This document shows positions 48,601 through 58,700 of a stretch of 64,000 nt of DNA, piece by piece; the stretch's first letter is position 1, and every line of letters begins with the position of its first letter. Position numbers and translations under genes: made by a program. The DNA is from a virus. The stretch is from positions 1 through 64,000 of the IMG/VR virus record IMGVR_UViG_3300020457_000007. One strand, given 5' to 3'. The notes under the pieces are model-generated. The model made no database searches and was not told the origin of the DNA. It saw nothing but the letters and a program-made list of their open reading frames with translations.

Positions 48601-50877
48601 ACCATAAGGAACTACAAAATGACTAATACGTCCATTGACTGCAATAACAGCAGACTTCTCACTATTATCAGCATCATATATTTCTTCTCCTTCTACAAAT
48701 GCACCAACAACATTTGATAGCATAAGACTACTACCAGCAGATAAAGTTGCATTCTCAGGGTCATTCTGTCCAACAGATAAACCACCTTCAACTACAGCAG
48801 TTGTACCACTGATAGAACCAATGATGTTACCACCAGTTTCAAAAGCGTGATTTCCTGTTAATTTAAGTTTCGTGAATAGGATTGGGTTTGTATATGACAA
48901 ATCAAAAGTACAATCCTGTGCACTTGAAGATGCTATAACATTAGCAGTCTTATCAAATCCATTAGGTGCTTTTCTAAACTTAAAGTCTCTAGCTATAGCA
49001 CGACCAATAATAGGTGTCATTGGTACTGTATAGTCTAGGATCATTCCATAGTATGTACTACCACTGTTATTACCATATAGTGTAATACCATTCTGTGAAC
49101 CACCACCAGAAGCACCTAGTTTAACTGGTCCTTGTGATTGGTAAGAAGTGTGGATACTATTTAATGTTGAAATAGACGCTCTAAGAATAAACTCTTGAAT
49201 AACGTGAGTAGGATTACCACCACTATTCTCATTCATTCCACCAACAGCTACATCACCATTCCAAGCAAGTGATCCATCAGTATCCATATTGTACTTGACG
49301 TTAGCACGTGCAGCTATAACATCAACTGGAGAATATGTTGAACCATTATAATGATATAGAGTCTTCTTAACACCAGTAGATAATGCTCCATAAACAATAT
49401 CAGTTATACTAGCAAGATCAACTGGATCACCATTAGAAGGAGGTGCACCTGGATATACCCAGACAGTCATCAATCCTTCATCGTTATTATAGATATTTCC
49501 CCTTAGGTCTGATACAGAATATACACCATTAGAACCATTACCGATACCATTAACACCTAAGAAAGAGTCAATAAATTTACGATATAGATCTATTTTCTTA
49601 AAGGGAGTTGCCTCACCATCAGAAGTAGTGCTTAGAGGAGCAGAACCTGCAACTCCACGAAGAGGAATACGAGATAAACTTGACGCATACAAACGAGTTG
49701 TATCACGATTCTGTGTTGCCTTTGCCTTATCTAATTCTACGTACTTAGGTTCTGTGTTCTCTACTTCATAACCACGAATATATGCCTTACCTGGTCCTAA
49801 GTTTAATACTAGTTTGTTAGCAGCATCAGCAGTAGTATGCCCATTAACTAGACCATCAGCATCTGGTTGATAGAATCCACTACCATCTGCTTTGTAATAT
49901 TCTTTAACATCTGATGTGAATGCCTTAACTACGTAGTCTCCAGACTCATCATATGTTCTTCTAGCTAGTATCTCTTCTATTTGACTAGGTGCAGTTTGTT
50001 TAATCTGCCTCTGAATCTTACCTTGCTGTAGATATACTAACTGTACAAAATTCTTATTTGAAGGTTCTTCAATTTGAAACTTCTCTAGAGTTAAAGTGAT
50101 CTTTAATCTATGTGCACCTGGTGCAGAGAAATTAGAATAACCCTGTGCATTATCCTTGAGGGATATATCATCCTCAGGAGTAATGATACTTTCTGTAATA
50201 GACCAACCAACTTTAAATGAGGTGTTAGTTGAATACTTCGATAGAACTAGCGTCTGAGCGTCGTTCTGAACGAAATGACCATTGATAAAGTAAATACCTC
50301 TTTGGACGTTTACAGCAGATCCATAACCCATTGCAGCACTGTCTGAGGGTTTGATGCCATCAGAACCTACTACCAACGTAGGATCATCATCTGTAGTTGG
50401 ATTCTCTAGCTTAAGAGATTCACCTTGACGGAATTTAACATCAATATTATCAGAACCTGAACTGATATACTTAACAAATATAGTATCTGCATCTAGTGTA
50501 GTTTCAAAAGCATAGTTATCAACAAATGCCTTAACACCAGAAGTCTGACCGACAAGTACCTTGCCGACCAGTTGGGATATATTATACTTAACAAAATTAA
50601 TTTGCCCATCTACACTTTGAGCAACTTGAGAGACGCTACTTAACTTGACATATTCATAAGTGTCTGTGTATGACACTTCACCAGGGATCACCATCTGACC
50701 CTGTTTGAACATACTGTTACCAACCGACTCCAATTGGTTCTGCAACATAGATTGCAGTTGAGTCAGTTCTCTTGCTTGGATAGAATATCCTGGACGGAAA
50801 AGTATCCTGTAGAAATTCTTCCCCGCATCAAAGTCGTCGAAATACGGGGTTCTATTCAGGTTAGTATTTTGTGGCAT
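42619..50877 (-). CDS. Giant DUF4815-type virion/baseplate protein (2752 aa)
   Basis: The N-terminus 'NLNRTPYFDDFDAGKNFYRI' and 'PGYSIQARELTQLQSMLQNQ' (residues about 5-48) are diagnostic of DUF4815 structural proteins of cyanophages. The rest is long beta-rich repeats with several Gly-rich 'VGxTSGxxA' modules and a short helical part near residues 1390-1430 (MRDIHKLEKKVERLERYTMLSVLEQG) that may trimerise. Position between gp8 and the fibre genes corresponds to T4 gp9/gp10. It probably forms baseplate-to-fibre connections. It starts 17 bases after gp8, without its own late promoter. Confidence 0.85.
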   Translation of the reverse strand: MPQNTNLNRTPYFDDFDAGKNFYRILFRPGYSIQARELTQLQSMLQNQLESVGNSMFKQGQMVIPGEVSYTDTYEYVKLSSVSQVAQSVDGQINFVKYNISQLVGKVLVGQTSGVKAFVDNYAFETTLDADTIFVKYISSGSDNIDVKFRQGESLKLENPTTDDDPTLVVGSDGIKPSDSAAMGYGSAVNVQRGIYFINGHFVQNDAQTLVLSKYSTNTSFKVGWSITESIITPEDDISLKDNAQGYSNFSAPGAHRLKITLTLEKFQIEEPSNKNFVQLVYLQQGKIQRQIKQTAPSQIEEILARRTYDESGDYVVKAFTSDVKEYYKADGSGFYQPDADGLVNGHTTADAANKLVLNLGPGKAYIRGYEVENTEPKYVELDKAKATQNRDTTRLYASSLSRIPLRGVAGSAPLSTTSDGEATPFKKIDLYRKFIDSFLGVNGIGNGSNGVYSVSDLRGNIYNNDEGLMTVWVYPGAPPSNGDPVDLASITDIVYGALSTGVKKTLYHYNGSTYSPVDVIAARANVKYNMDTDGSLAWNGDVAVGGMNENSGGNPTHVIQEFILRASISTLNSIHTSYQSQGPVKLGASGGGSQNGITLYGNNSGSTYYGMILDYTVPMTPIIGRAIARDFKFRKAPNGFDKTANVIASSSAQDCTFDLSYTNPILFTKLKLTGNHAFETGGNIIGSISGTTAVVEGGLSVGQNDPENATLSAGSSLMLSNVVGAFVEGEEIYDADNSEKSAVIAVNGRISHFVVPYGGENYGADANLELKVGDRQYLSNYIVCVRNIGSNGINGQSDYIRNVRLTELGRREILDTFDVPPQLEVVDTGGTHSAGDENAYVRAVLYTDTIQNFGIEDIRSVGMLHGVTSKKFTGDIQYSEPDSTELKTITNSLGYSGKADTDYAEATNYAARPGDELSEDDLVQITVDGVTYKYEVARACNPSTDRPGRVYFKQRLIAGFPSNTITRVRAKIENSGKSTLILPLANSKISSVVASDDDSGITYYSRRQFIENVTIDGSNNTVSIAAQLDYGQQQFVPFSQGDYVIEVYNAGTDTVRYNNSSGDLVRDGDLLYLDSSMVEVTSGSSSNNAGALSVTLPENYFWQSGGLQLTGMRLKINTTIETTKAKPKLKTAAKGKRISITADLDNDIIPIRGDDYDNPTGQVKSYSDVFRLLYVYEGTPGIAPTVDENGNILGNTGTDITDFFLFDDGQRDNLYDTSTLIRKPGVRIPTGTLVIGFDYFKHSEGDFFTVDSYLHENGVIYDDIPQVTSLVHGKKSLADVIDFRPLVGTSASIPGYVNASVMDPGSNVSEIYTQGGVSAALPADTKTSIGTPFTFSCAYSYYVDRIDTVYLKKDGTFSVKKGAGSTNPQSSVSLDEAIKVFKIYIPAFTNNLKKIKIFPVENKRFTMRDIHKLEKKVERLERYTMLSVLEQGALNTQIKDGQTGMDRFKSGFVVDNFESYTLSHINSVDYKAALDLTRGTLRPESNETTVSLVEKDASSTARTLSNYVVNHGVVTLPFTESILCQNIFATNTTVVNPFLIFNYKGTVEITPNVDPWFDEYALPSINNNDNQTLDPLEIYEDGNSALSQIHNVTQLAVTGSSTEFSNVNSLSSDAPDLPESEVVLATTSSSSNIAAQNTEVPLQQSSTTVGEQTISTAITLYVAEQYIQFHLRRMKPNTRIYPFIDGLDVSDYLVPDRNYSGMPGSSLRNWGDTLVTDDTGAATGVILIPSGRKPTKGTQYEDDLDSIQWDSNAQGLRFPLGDKKIKFTSSNTNAASPESHAVVTFKASGTYEPLPNDIIALEDIDTADKVDGTQYTENILNPDVSVSDPLAQTFRVESFDGGVMVSSVDLYFSAKDPSLPVTIKLSDTISGRPTKNILPGSISVMESNTYIRVITSGSHTLLKDEIIEGDTSNAQGPLIGVLDSQNQPVPVVNDTYTLGTSQVYTLILGDHNKEDFIAGEPLVITSLTVANNSRSGDDIVKMQIVLDSGYISEIVVDDMGDGYAGSTTVTIESPQLPGGITATAVPQITDQKVYEIQPTLGGSEYTTAPSVLIVSAAATQLAEGRAVLKITKPAVRMGVATSDKALIPTKFHFQYPIYLENDREYAVIVESNSTIYQTFISRLGETEINSNSTVTTQPLLGSLFKSQNSNLWTENQYEDLKFDLYMAQFDTTQSGVINLVNKDQGYEPLQANPIETNSLGANITTSNLFAANNKVIKVLHRNHGLNAGSFVALKDSAAVGGFSATALNRQIFSVLSAGIDFYTVGMSTTAGGSVIGGGLNVKGLGQTKFEKALLKVDSLDFPTTMLDTTVTSTLVKPLDSAVTTVDYTPDSPLPVILNKEYYFPTQRVVASKLNEKLFSSRLNSQKSFVLTATLSTHNANLSPIISLKNPKAILTNNRVEASSGNEDRYGRKIQEVELHKTVILRLMDSAGSPSTLGTSAALEVTNGIGQTIKGKTSGTRAILSYWDNSSNPGELYVRVTEGDGFVLGEEIEFGGSSTYNGDLNGDTGTTGAASGNLNLVKPIKITGTLPLAQLNVVPGTKLANSADLKTGAVTRWNQENYRLIFTSNDSSFDKSDLIGSGAVSDGLYEGGVSIINESFKVPVSIKNIYTSYGYLYTPDRLKNSSNVATYVTKEISIDNPGNSINLVLNAALQEIDDVTVMFKTKRSSQQIYFKDINWEYFNATGVPDVEVTPSSGTNFSPTTESQSDFREYNYSVTGLKEFSSFAIKIIMKSRNPALPPRIRDLRAIATF

Positions 50878-50894
50878 CTCTTAAGACTCTTTAA

Positions 50895-52712
50895 TTAGAA
50901 CTCGACTACGAGCTTGATATCTTCAATCTGGTCAGAAGCACGAGAGATAGCACGACGGTTCTCAATGTAAATGATATCGCCTGAGTTTTTCGCAATTTCA
51001 GCGTTAGCTACGCCACTTGAGAAAACTACACCGCCATCTGTCTGTCCACCAGGAGTGTTATATGTACTATTTACCGTAGCAGTAGAAAGTGATCCTGCAC
51101 CACTAATAGCGTCAGATCCGTTATCAAATGGGTAAACAACACCGTTATGAGTGTGACGATCAGGAGACTGGAAGTACTTAACGATGTTGTATGTTACACC
51201 ATCTACAGTTCCTTTCCAAGAAACAACTGTTCCTTTAGCAGTTACGGATGAACCACCAGAGGTATATGTCTGTGAAATTTCCTCGTCAACAAAGAAATCT
51301 CCAGAAGGACTTTGTACTTTTAATGCACCAGTTGCACTTAGGTTATCAGCAGTAGCGAAGTCTGTAGTACCGTAGTTGTATGGGTCACGGAGTAATCCAA
51401 TACGACGGAAGTCATTATCTGTTGGGAAGTCACCTTCTCCTTCATCATATGTCAAACGAGTGTTAATCATAACTCGCTTACCACCCAACTCTTCAACTGG
51501 GTCAGCACCGTGTCCACCCTGAGGAGGAATGATAACTTCGAGAGCACCACCAGTTGCGTCACTGTTAGCGTCAATGTTTGAAGGAGTTGTTAAACCAGTG
51601 TCACTGTATACATCACCTAGGTTAAGAGATGCATATGTGTATCCAGTACCAGCTGCCTGTACACTTGCTTCCGCAATAGCACCAGAATCAACTACAAGTT
51701 TAGCGATTCCAGCAGAACCATCACCCTTAATTGGAGTGTAGTAAGTACCAGCATCATAGTTAGTACCAGAGTCTGTAATAAGAATAGTGTCAATCGCACC
51801 GTTAACAGCAGCAGAAGTAACAGCAGCTTCTTCAATAATTGGAAGGAAGTCAGTTGATAAGAACTTCAATACACTGTCAGTTGGGATGGTGTACATATAC
51901 TTCCAAATATATGGACGCTTACCATCAGTTCTGAATCCTGGATTACCAGCATCTTCTGGTTCAATGAAGATACCAGAGATAGACTGAACCTTAGTAGGTT
52001 CTGTAACTGATACTACACCGTTAGGATCTGTAGGAGTTTGACCGTTATATACACACTTAAAAACCTCATAGCTGCTATTCATCACATAGAATGTGGAAGC
52101 AAATAATGAGGTAGCACCAGTCGCAGTAGTCTTAGCACTAGAATAGTCGGGCTTGTACATATCGTACACTGTGTTAGCACCGAAATTAAAACGCTTAACC
52201 ACGAATGTTAAATCGTCTTTCTTAACCCTTTTAAGTGAGATCATATCATCGTAGATCTCGAACTTCTCTTCTTGAGAGTCAAATGGTTGTGTAGGAACGT
52301 TTTCGGATCCAGTCCTCCACACACCAGCCTTAGCGGTTGCACCACCAGTGTTACCAGTTACAGTAGTACCAGGAACGAAGTTAGAGTTCTGACCCTGTGT
52401 ACCATTGACACCAGAGAGTAGAACAGAATTAGGGAATACTTTTTCGACTGTACCATATACAGAAGCACCACCAGGATATGACGTACCTTGATATACAACC
52501 TCACCTACTTGGAAAGTATTATTGATTGCGTATAATTCTAGGTATGCACGCCACTCTTGCGGTCTTCCGATAAAGAAGTAGAGTCTTGTACGTTGGGTAC
52601 CTGCCTCAGCCGCTGATTCCTCAGCTGGTGTGGAGGTTGTTGGTTCAGATAATGCCTCGACGAACTGTTGGGCATTATGTATCCTGAACAGATCAGTGAT
52701 AATAGCAGACAT
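50895..52712 (-). CDS. 8: gp8 baseplate wedge subunit
   Basis: 605 aa, longer than T4 gp8 (334 aa), as in other cyanophages. 'SAIITDLFRIHNAQQFVEAL' at the N-terminus and 'YFFIGRPQEWRAY' near residues 46-58 recall gp8. 'PYIWKYMYTIPTDSVLKFLSTDFLP' near residues 271-295 is a strongly conserved gp8 segment. A Gly-rich beta module is inserted near residues 70-130. It is a dimer in the wedge arm. A pair of overlapping TATAAATA late promoters lies 38 bases upstream. Confidence 0.85.
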   Translation of the reverse strand: MSAIITDLFRIHNAQQFVEALSEPTTSTPAEESAAEAGTQRTRLYFFIGRPQEWRAYLELYAINNTFQVGEVVYQGTSYPGGASVYGTVEKVFPNSVLLSGVNGTQGQNSNFVPGTTVTGNTGGATAKAGVWRTGSENVPTQPFDSQEEKFEIYDDMISLKRVKKDDLTFVVKRFNFGANTVYDMYKPDYSSAKTTATGATSLFASTFYVMNSSYEVFKCVYNGQTPTDPNGVVSVTEPTKVQSISGIFIEPEDAGNPGFRTDGKRPYIWKYMYTIPTDSVLKFLSTDFLPIIEEAAVTSAAVNGAIDTILITDSGTNYDAGTYYTPIKGDGSAGIAKLVVDSGAIAEASVQAAGTGYTYASLNLGDVYSDTGLTTPSNIDANSDATGGALEVIIPPQGGHGADPVEELGGKRVMINTRLTYDEGEGDFPTDNDFRRIGLLRDPYNYGTTDFATADNLSATGALKVQSPSGDFFVDEEISQTYTSGGSSVTAKGTVVSWKGTVDGVTYNIVKYFQSPDRHTHNGVVYPFDNGSDAISGAGSLSTATVNSTYNTPGGQTDGGVVFSSGVANAEIAKNSGDIIYIENRRAISRASDQIEDIKLVVEF

Positions 52713-52750
52713 TGTTTTCTAAAAGTGTTTCTGAGACTGGATCCGAAAGT

Positions 52751-52764
52751 TATTTATATTTATA
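52751..52764 (-). promoter_or_regulatory. Tandem overlapping late promoters for gp8 (TATAAATA x2)
   Basis: Two exact T4 late consensus boxes on the minus strand, 52751-52758 and 52757-52764, overlapping by 2 bases. The nearer ends 38 bases before the gp8 ATG. The TAA stop of the giant gene (52760-52762) is inside the farther one. Confidence 0.75.
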
Positions 52765-55700
52765 GATCTAAATCTGCGGTGATTATATAGTCACCTGCGA
52801 CATAGGAGTCAGTGTTGGCATCATTGAACCACATTAATCTGACACCATATTGATCTGATGTCATATTTGTCGAGTCAGCCATATAGATACGGATTATCGT
52901 CGTGGCGGTTTGTGCATTAGCTGGAATATTTTGTGTTATTGTATTCCAACTGGTGTAATTCGCTTGACTGTAGGTCACTACTGACCCAATATCAATGAAT
53001 GTAGTTCCACCATCAATACTGTAACTTAGCATCAAATCGTTAACTGCGGATCCTGGTGCATTACCACCATTACTCCCGTCACCACGAATCGCACTAAATG
53101 TTACCGTATTGTATGTAGTCAAGTCAGTAGGAGCAAATGTTGCGGATCTAGCTCCACTTACACCTGAGAATAAGAGATAATTTATGTTGGAATCAAAAAC
53201 TGTTCCACCAGATACGACAGATGCACCTACGTTAGTAGTGTTAAAGTCATATGCACTGAATCCTTTTTCAACCACACCTAATGGGTTGACACGTGTACAT
53301 CCAACAAAACGATCGGGGAATGCTTGTGTATACGTGATTTTTTCAACCTTAGATTGATCTGCTGCACTTCCGATTATGAAAGCACCCCCTGAAGCAGGGA
53401 ATCCAGCAGTAGAATCAACTAAGATAGTATCAGATCCGTTTGGATTATCCAAAGCGGAATATGTAAGTTTGGTACCGAAATGTACCTCAGATCCTTGCAT
53501 ATACACAAAGTTATTTGTGTCACCAGGATCATTAACTTGAGAATTATAAACTTCGGGATTCTCGAAATCTTCAATCGTCAAGTTAGGATACTTCTCAGAC
53601 CACCATCCTATATTCATATCTCCCATAATGTATTGTATTGTCCTACCCATACCATCAGTGTAGTAGCCATTGTTATTGGTTGTACTCTGTGGTTGAATTT
53701 CAAACTTGAAGCTCTGTAGGTAATTCAAATGAGGACCAAGGTTACCAGGACTGAATGTCTCCTTAACACCCTTCATTTGAGGGTTGGTACCTGCTTGTTT
53801 CTCAATAGCACCTGACTGAGCAGTTAGTTTTGTCTCTGTAAACTTGTACTTAGTGACAGCAACTGAGACACCCTGAACACCACCTGAACATTGTGTATTG
53901 GTGACATTAGTCTTAAGATATTGAACTCTTGTTTGTTCAGGTTTAAGTTCAACCAATATTTGTGGTTGACCCTTAGTAGCTAGATCTTGTAGATCAATAA
54001 TCTTCCTGATATGAATTACAGGATCATATGTTCTGTTAAGAAGATATGCACTGCCACCAGCATTACCAAATACTAGAGTGACACCATAAGGTACAACTGC
54101 TGCCCACTGTGCCCAAGTTGTCTGAGCACCACCCTTCTTGATAACAGAAAGATATGAATGTAATTTTGCAGCTGCATCAATACCAACTGGTTCAATACCA
54201 AATGTAGTAAGATTCTTGATGTCAAGAGGGTTCTTACGGATAACGAAATAACCTCTAGTAAACAGAATCTGAGGAGGAACCTTATAACCAGAACCACCAG
54301 AGATAATTTCTGTATCTGCTATTTCACCTCTAACAGCAATAGCATTAGCACGTGCACCACCGCCAGCAGGTGCTCCCACTGGATCACCGTTTGAATCAAC
54401 CTCAGGTTGACTACGGAAAATCATTACGGGTGGTTCACGATAGTTCTTAGATATCTGATCTTGTAGATCTCCAGAGTATATGGAAGAACTGAAATCATAT
54501 TCTTGTGAGATGTTATTAGCACTAGCATTTTGTGGAACAAATCCACCTCCCATAAGATCCTTACCCTTATTCAATACGTTGTCCTGTCTCCAGTTAGCAA
54601 CATTATCGAAGTAAGTAGAGTTGTCTCTCTTAGAAAGTACGATACTATTAACACCACCTGGTTTGAGGTATTGAAGACCAGTACACTCTGTACCAGCTAC
54701 GTTATTAATATAAACTTTTTCACCAGGACGGAAGTTGGCAGCTACTGGATCAGTATATCCAGAACCATCAAGGTATAGACTGTATAATTCTAAAGTCTTT
54801 CTAGCTGGGATGTAGTTCTTAACTGTACCTTGCCATACTATGCCAGAGTTAATATCATTCTGATCATTGTACTGACATACGACATCGTTAGGTAGGAATT
54901 CTACACCAGCTTGTCTACTAGATGTAAGTGAGTGATATCTCAACTCAGCATCAATACGTGCAACTGCCTGTGCACCGTCTCCTTCAATCTGACCAGAGTA
55001 AGCACCAACGTTGATAACAACTTCATACTCATAAGATCTAAAGAATGATCCAACGGTAGTATCACTGTCATAACCAGAGGTTACAAGTGCTTCTCTAGCA
55101 GCACGAATGATAGAACGTGAATCTGCCTCACCATCAATCTGAATAAAGTCACCAGTCTTAAGTGTAGAAGGTATTCTATCTTGTCTATTAAATAATTTCT
55201 CTCTTAAATCAGAGTTAGTAGATTCTTCAACTGCATTAACTGTAACATCAAGTAGAGATGCACTAGCTCCTCTGTCTCTAGTGAGACTTAGAGTACCATT
55301 TAACCAGTTAACTTTCTGTCCTGTAACACCCTCAACGAATAGAAGGTTTCTAGCACCAGGTGCCCAGTTCTGCTTATAGATTCTACCTCTTGCATATGAG
55401 TACTCATAGGTATGAGTTCCACCATTAGGATCAGTAGAGATCCAGCAATCTGCACCCTCTAGAGGAAGAACGATTTGCTGATCAACAGTTAATCGGAAGA
55501 ACTTCTTAAATGTACCTTCAGGTTCAATATTAAATCCTAAGAGAACACGCTCTGGATCCAAACCATAGAAGTATAAGATAAAGCATTCGGATCCTTCTGA
55601 AGGAGCCTCTTGGAATACAATGATATTGTCTTCAATTCTGTATGCTATTCTGTTCTGCTGAATAACACCGTTAAGTATAACCACAACGTTTTGACTTCTC

Positions 55701-58700
55701 TCTGCATAGAAAGGAACACCACCACGCTCCAATTCAAATATAGTCTGAGCATCATTGAACTGTGCTTCAATGGAGTCCATCTTATAGTACTTACCGTGCT
55801 TGAATCCAAAGAATTTCTGTTGAACACCAGGAGAGATAATAGCAGTAGCACCAACATTAGCAATAGCTAGTGATGCTTCACTCTGTATATCTTCACCATT
55901 CAAGAATTCCTTCTTAGTCATCTCAACCTGTATACGGTTAGGATTAGGGAAGTCCTGAGTTATCGTCATTAGATAATTCTTCTGATTAAACGCAGTCTCT
56001 TTAATTGTATTAAGAACAATACTGAATAGTGAGTTAATAGCAGATTCAACCTGTGCACACTGAGGCATTGAATCAACAGTGATTGTCAAATCTCTATTAG
56101 CAGTTAGAGAACTATAAACAATAGGCCATCTCTCTGGAATAGTTCTAGTTACACCAGATTCAAATGTAGTTGGGTTCTGTACAGCATTCTCAATTAGACC
56201 CACAAATGTATCAACAGCAGATTCAACCTGTGCACATTCGTTAGACTCCTTGGTAATACTAGGATCTTTAATCTGTATTAAACCGTGTGTTCCAACTGCA
56301 TTAACTGTGTTGTTACGTATAATGTTAGCAAGAATAGTCTTAAGATGTCCCATTACATTCAACACCTCAGGTACTGAGTGCTGAATATGCTCTAGGTATC
56401 CATCTCTGTCGATGAATAGATCAGCAGCATCCCAAACCTTGTTGTTACCACCATACTTGAGGTTCCATACAATTGCTTCTAGAATATCCTTAACGTCATC
56501 AACACAATCACCAAGTGCATCGTGTGATGATGCTCTAGGATAGGTATGAGTTGTAGCGTGATCATCCATACCACAAGTTAATGTGATAGTGTCAGGGAAG
56601 AACTTAATTCCTGTATGTCTACCTAATCTATGTGTACCAACGTCCATCATCATATCACCTGTTGCAGGATCATATGTAAGAATAGATGGTTCGTAAGGTA
56701 ATGGTTCAGATTTACCAACGTGTACTGTAATAGTAGTAGCATCTACAGATTTAACTGTAATAGATCTACCATATACAGGATCACCAACTCTAGGATATGA
56801 ATGAGGAGTTTCATTCGCATCCATAGCACATCTCATTATAATGCTATTGGCCAGAATAGTAATAGTGTTGGATGTAGTAATAGAGTGACCACTACCAAGA
56901 GTAAGCACCATATCACCAGTGGATGCATCGTACGCAACATCTGTTGGCTTGAATTTCGCACCCGTGTTAACAGTAATAGCATCATCTAATGCCCTATCGA
57001 AAGTATGAGTGTAACTACCACCTGTAATCAATGATGCCTTCTTAACACTATTAGGAAGAGCACTTTGGAATACGTGGTTAGTAGTATTGCTTGATGGTAC
57101 AGTTGTATTAACTGTTATTTCAAATTGATTTAAAGAAGTATTGCTTATCTGGAACCAACCATCAGATGCCCAGTCTTTCTTATGCTTAATCGCATTTGAG
57201 ACTCCTGAGACAAAGGAATGATCAGTAACATTAGTAGAAGGAAGGATGTCTAATACTGTAACATCAAAAGCATTACCAGTAGCATTAGAAATCTCTAGCC
57301 ATCTGTTACTTGGATAGTCTGTATACCTAGGATAAGGATGCTGTGATGAATTAGTATCTTCAAGACAAGTAAATGTCAACGCACCATCGTCAAACTTGAT
57401 CCAATCACCATTGGATAAGTTGTGTGCAACAGTTGTACGTACTGATAGTACACCTGTACTAGGATCATAGGTAGTACCTGTATCAGCAGTAAACATATCC
57501 GTTATTGCTCTAGGATATGCGTGATCATCAGCCTGTCCATTTTCATCACAACGGAATGTGACAGCACCAATATCTAATTTAACCCAGTCGCCATTACTAT
57601 ATCCGTGATCTGCAATGGTAAGTACCATCTTACCATCATTAGGAGTATAGACAGCATTAGTAGGTGTCTTACCTACCTGTTGTACAAACTGATGAGTGCT
57701 ATCATTAGAAGACTTACCGATATTAGTTACGATAACACCGTCTTGCCTGATAATACCATTAGTGTAAGCAGAAACAAATGTATGATCAGTTTCATTACTG
57801 GATGGTATAGTTGTTAAGCACTGTATCTCAAATGTATTAGGTGTAACATTTGATACCTCTATCCACTTATCACTAATTGGGTCAGTAGATCTTGGATATG
57901 CGTGATTAGTCTGGTTACCATCTTCATCACAAGTAAATGTGAGTGAATGATCCATCAACTTGATGTAATCACCATCTGTTAGACCGTGACCATATGTTGT
58001 AACACCACTAGAACCAGCACCTTGGAATGTATGAGGGAAGTTATGGCTAATAGTACCTTGACCACCATTTACATTAACTGTAATAGTTGTAGCATCCTTC
58101 TTAAGGACAGGTAACCAAGTGTCATAGGCATAATCAGCACCACTTGTAGTATTAGCACCTACTGCTCTAGGATATGTCTTAGTTTGTACAACTCCATTAT
58201 ATTCACAACTGAATGATAGTGAATCAGCAGTAAGTTTGATCTTATCGTAGCAAGTTAAACTGTGTGCACCGATAGTCAACTGCATATCACCAGATGCAGG
58301 ACTATAAGCAGCATCAGTTACAGTAAATTGTTGTGTAGGTACTGTTATTTCTACTACTCCAGTCTCAGGGTTATATCCAGCATTAGTAGCAGTAAGAGGT
58401 GTACCTTCATACTTGATATAAGCAGCATCATCATAATATGGATCAGCAATTATGCCCACTCCAACCTTGATTGGTGTAGCAGAACTAACGAATGTATGTG
58501 TATAATTACCTCCACTAACAACTGCTCCACCAGTAGCACTAATGAAGGTGTGAGGGTAGTTATGACTGATAGCACCTTGACCACCATTAACGTTAATGGT
58601 AATTGTAGTTGCATCTGCTGATATAATGTCTAATGCAGTGTCGTATGCATAGTCTTCACCATTAGATGTGTTAGCACCAGAAGCACGAGGGTATGTTCTC

